Shown here: positions 6,575 through 7,766 of the stretch, piece after piece | Layout of the letters: each line of letters begins with the position of its first letter | Position numbering within the stretch: position 1 is the first letter of the stretch | Origin: Flavobacteriales bacterium | GTDB taxonomy: Bacteria; Bacteroidota; Bacteroidia; Flavobacteriales; JADGDT01 | Assembly (NCBI GenBank): GCA_023145275.1 | Contig: JAGLEB010000086.1 | Coordinates: forward strand, 1 to 7,766 | Direction of reading: 5' to 3' | DNA length: 7,766 nucleotides | Made by a program: the position numbers and the translations under genes | The notes under the pieces: model-generated | Told to the model about the DNA's origin: nothing | The model's database searches: none | Seen by the model: the letters and a program-made list of their open reading frames with translations, nothing else

Positions 6575-6617
6575 GGTAATGAGGTCAAAAACGCCAAGTA
6601 TTTTTGACCTCATTACC
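6575..6617. repeat. Perfect 17-bp inverted repeat between convergent genes
   Basis: GGTAATGAGGTCAAAAA (6575-6591) is the exact reverse complement of TTTTTGACCTCATTACC (6601-6617), with a nine-base loop, CGCCAAGTA. It starts eight bases after the T-run of the preceding terminator and lies between genes that face each other (ends at 6494 and 6705). A back-up or bidirectional terminator is the simplest reading, but the T and A runs lie next to the loop inside the stem, and no long T-run follows either arm. It could instead be a protein-binding palindrome or a dispersed repeat unit. Confidence 0.8.
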
Positions 6618-6671
6618 AATTTTAATATGTTCATGTACTTACCTTGCTCTAAACTATCCACTCATTAATAA

Positions 6672-6688
6672 ATAGGATTAAGACCTAT
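6672..6688 (-). terminator. Possible weak terminator of the DUF748 gene
   Basis: Seen on the minus strand, ATAGG and CCTAT form a 5-bp stem with a seven-base loop, followed by TTTATTAA. It starts about 17 bases after the stop codon of the minus-strand gene. The stem is short, so it is a weak candidate; the larger inverted repeat further on may do the work. Confidence 0.25.
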
Positions 6689-6704
6689 CGTTTAATTAGG
6701 CTAT

Positions 6705-7766
6705 TTACTTTTGTTTGATATAGTCCATTGATAAGAATGGAACTTCTGCATAGTAATAATCCTCGTATTTGGGCTTGACTTCGTAATTAATTGAGCTTAT
6801 TTTTGAAAAATATTTTTTCACATTATCAATTCTACTTTTATTAATTGATTCAAAGTATTGGTCAACCTTAGCAGGCTTTACAATCATTTTGCACATTTCT
6901 TTGGTTTTCAAATCGCCTTTTTTGACATTTAATTTCTTGCACAAATACTTGTTAAACTCTTTGTCTTTAAGCTCTATCGCAATAATATTTCTATAGTCAA
7001 TGCTTGATATTTCTGAAGATAGGGTATCATTATTATAAGTTTTTTGGAGGTAATAGTGTGATTTTGCCATGTTTTCTAGCAATTCTTGTTTCTCCTTTTT
7101 GACATTTACCTTAAGTTGGACAACTACTTTCAAAGGATATTTCTTCTTAAGCATATCTGTGATAATATTAAGCTGTGCTGTTTGAGATGCTTGAAGTTTG
7201 AACTGAAGAGTTTCGAATTCTATTTTCTTAATTTTTTCATCGTTTATTCCAAGTCCTTTCGAAAGAATTTTAAATGGCGAATAAGCTATTTTTATTAGCA
7301 TATTTGATAATATATGGACAAATTTCTTGCCGAGAGCAAAATCAGGATCGTTTAAGTTCCCTTCCATGGGGATTTCTAAGTGTATATGGTGTTTCTTATC
7401 TTGCGAAATTGAAAGAGCAGTCTTTAATGGAACATCGTATTTTGCCTCTATATCTTTATCTTTTTTATCTAATTCTATATAATAAGTGTCAATAATAGCC
7501 AAACTATTTATGTAATTATTCTCGACCTTGTTTTTTACTACAAAGTTTAATCTCCCTCTTGTCATTGGATATCCAAAATATGTTATAGAATAAGGAGAGA
7601 AATCTTTAATGTTTACATTTTTTATGGAAATATCAAATTGTCCATCCTTTACATTCCCAATATCTGTTGTAACATCAGCACTAAGATGTCCATCCTCTGG
7701 AGTAATAGCCGAAAGTTTGAACTTCACCCTGTTACCTATAGCTATCTTTTTCGCTTTAAAGTTAAT
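6705..7766 (-). CDS. DUF748/AsmA-like envelope protein, C-terminal part
   Basis: The reading frame is open to the window edge, so the N-terminus is missing; 353 codons are visible. The GTG at 7727 is not a likely start, because 13 further in-frame codons precede it inside the window. Counted from the first visible residue, DFSPYSITYFGYPMTRGRL (55-73), VPLKTALSI (112-120), EIPMEGNLNDPDF (131-143) and SPFKIL (163-168) are the marks of DUF748. That family is related to the AsmA-like proteins that bridge the periplasm and are linked to lipid transport or outer-membrane assembly. The last 180 residues are charged (many lysines) and end YIKQK. Full members are usually much longer, with an N-terminal membrane anchor, which should lie beyond the right edge. 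The stop at 6705 faces the small envelope cluster. No function beyond the family can be assigned. Confidence 0.82.
   Translation of the reverse strand: MNFKAKKIAIGNRVKFKLSAITPEDGHLSADVTTDIGNVKDGQFDISIKNVNIKDFSPYSITYFGYPMTRGRLNFVVKNKVENNYINSLAIIDTYYIELDKKDKDIEAKYDVPLKTALSISQDKKHHIHLEIPMEGNLNDPDFALGKKFVHILSNMLIKIAYSPFKILSKGLGINDEKIKKIEFETLQFKLQASQTAQLNIITDMLKKKYPLKVVVQLKVNVKKEKQELLENMAKSHYYLQKTYNNDTLSSEISSIDYRNIIAIELKDKEFNKYLCKKLNVKKGDLKTKEMCKMIVKPAKVDQYFESINKSRIDNVKKYFSKISSINYEVKPKYEDYYYAEVPFLSMDYIKQK

Noticed and set aside
7086..7495. Two overlapping + strand ORFs of 70 and 73 codons at the right end.
   Set aside because: Both are antisense to the DUF748 gene, which has clear family motifs in its own frame.
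7689..7727. The GTG at 7727 as the start of the minus-strand gene.
   Set aside because: The frame stays open for 13 more codons to the window edge and DUF748 proteins are much longer, so the true start lies outside.

Overview
The window is AT-rich (roughly two thirds A+T), tightly packed with genes, and reads as a chromosomal segment of a Bacteroidota bacterium. Three things point there. The secreted subtilisin-like protease ends in a type IX secretion (Por) sorting domain. Two promoters fit the Bacteroidota pattern TTG(N21)TAnnTTTG. Most starts lack a clear, well-spaced Shine-Dalgarno sequence. The class (Bacteroidia, Marinilabiliales-like, or Flavobacteriia/Cytophagia) cannot be settled from this window.

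Layout. Positions 1-260 hold no convincing gene: a slightly GC-richer segment with a small hairpin, then a promoter. On the + strand follow serine O-acetyltransferase (cysteine synthesis), a YjjG-type HAD nucleotidase, a conserved protein of unknown function, an exported S8 protease with its own promoter and a TTG start, and an FMN-dependent nitronate monooxygenase/FabK-like oxidoreductase. After a 149-bp AT-rich gap comes a three-gene cluster of small envelope proteins: YtxH-domain, two-helix holin/YqjE-like, and a small basic protein. It ends at a strong intrinsic terminator, followed by a perfect 17-bp inverted repeat. The right end carries, on the - strand and convergent, the C-terminal part of a DUF748/AsmA-like envelope protein cut by the window edge.

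Function. The first five genes look like unrelated housekeeping genes; nothing shows they share a pathway, although the nucleotidase and the unknown protein are only 17 bp apart and probably co-transcribed. The small-protein trio resembles in plan the enterobacterial yqjD-yqjE-yqjK cluster (one-helix coiled-coil protein, two-helix DUF1469-type protein, small basic protein), so a role in envelope organisation or stress is plausible but inferred.

I see no CRISPR array, tRNA, rRNA, insertion sequence, phage module or defence system, and no clear evidence of a previously undescribed system. The points most worth a second look are the 17-bp inverted repeat between convergent genes, the small envelope trio, and the unknown 241-residue protein.
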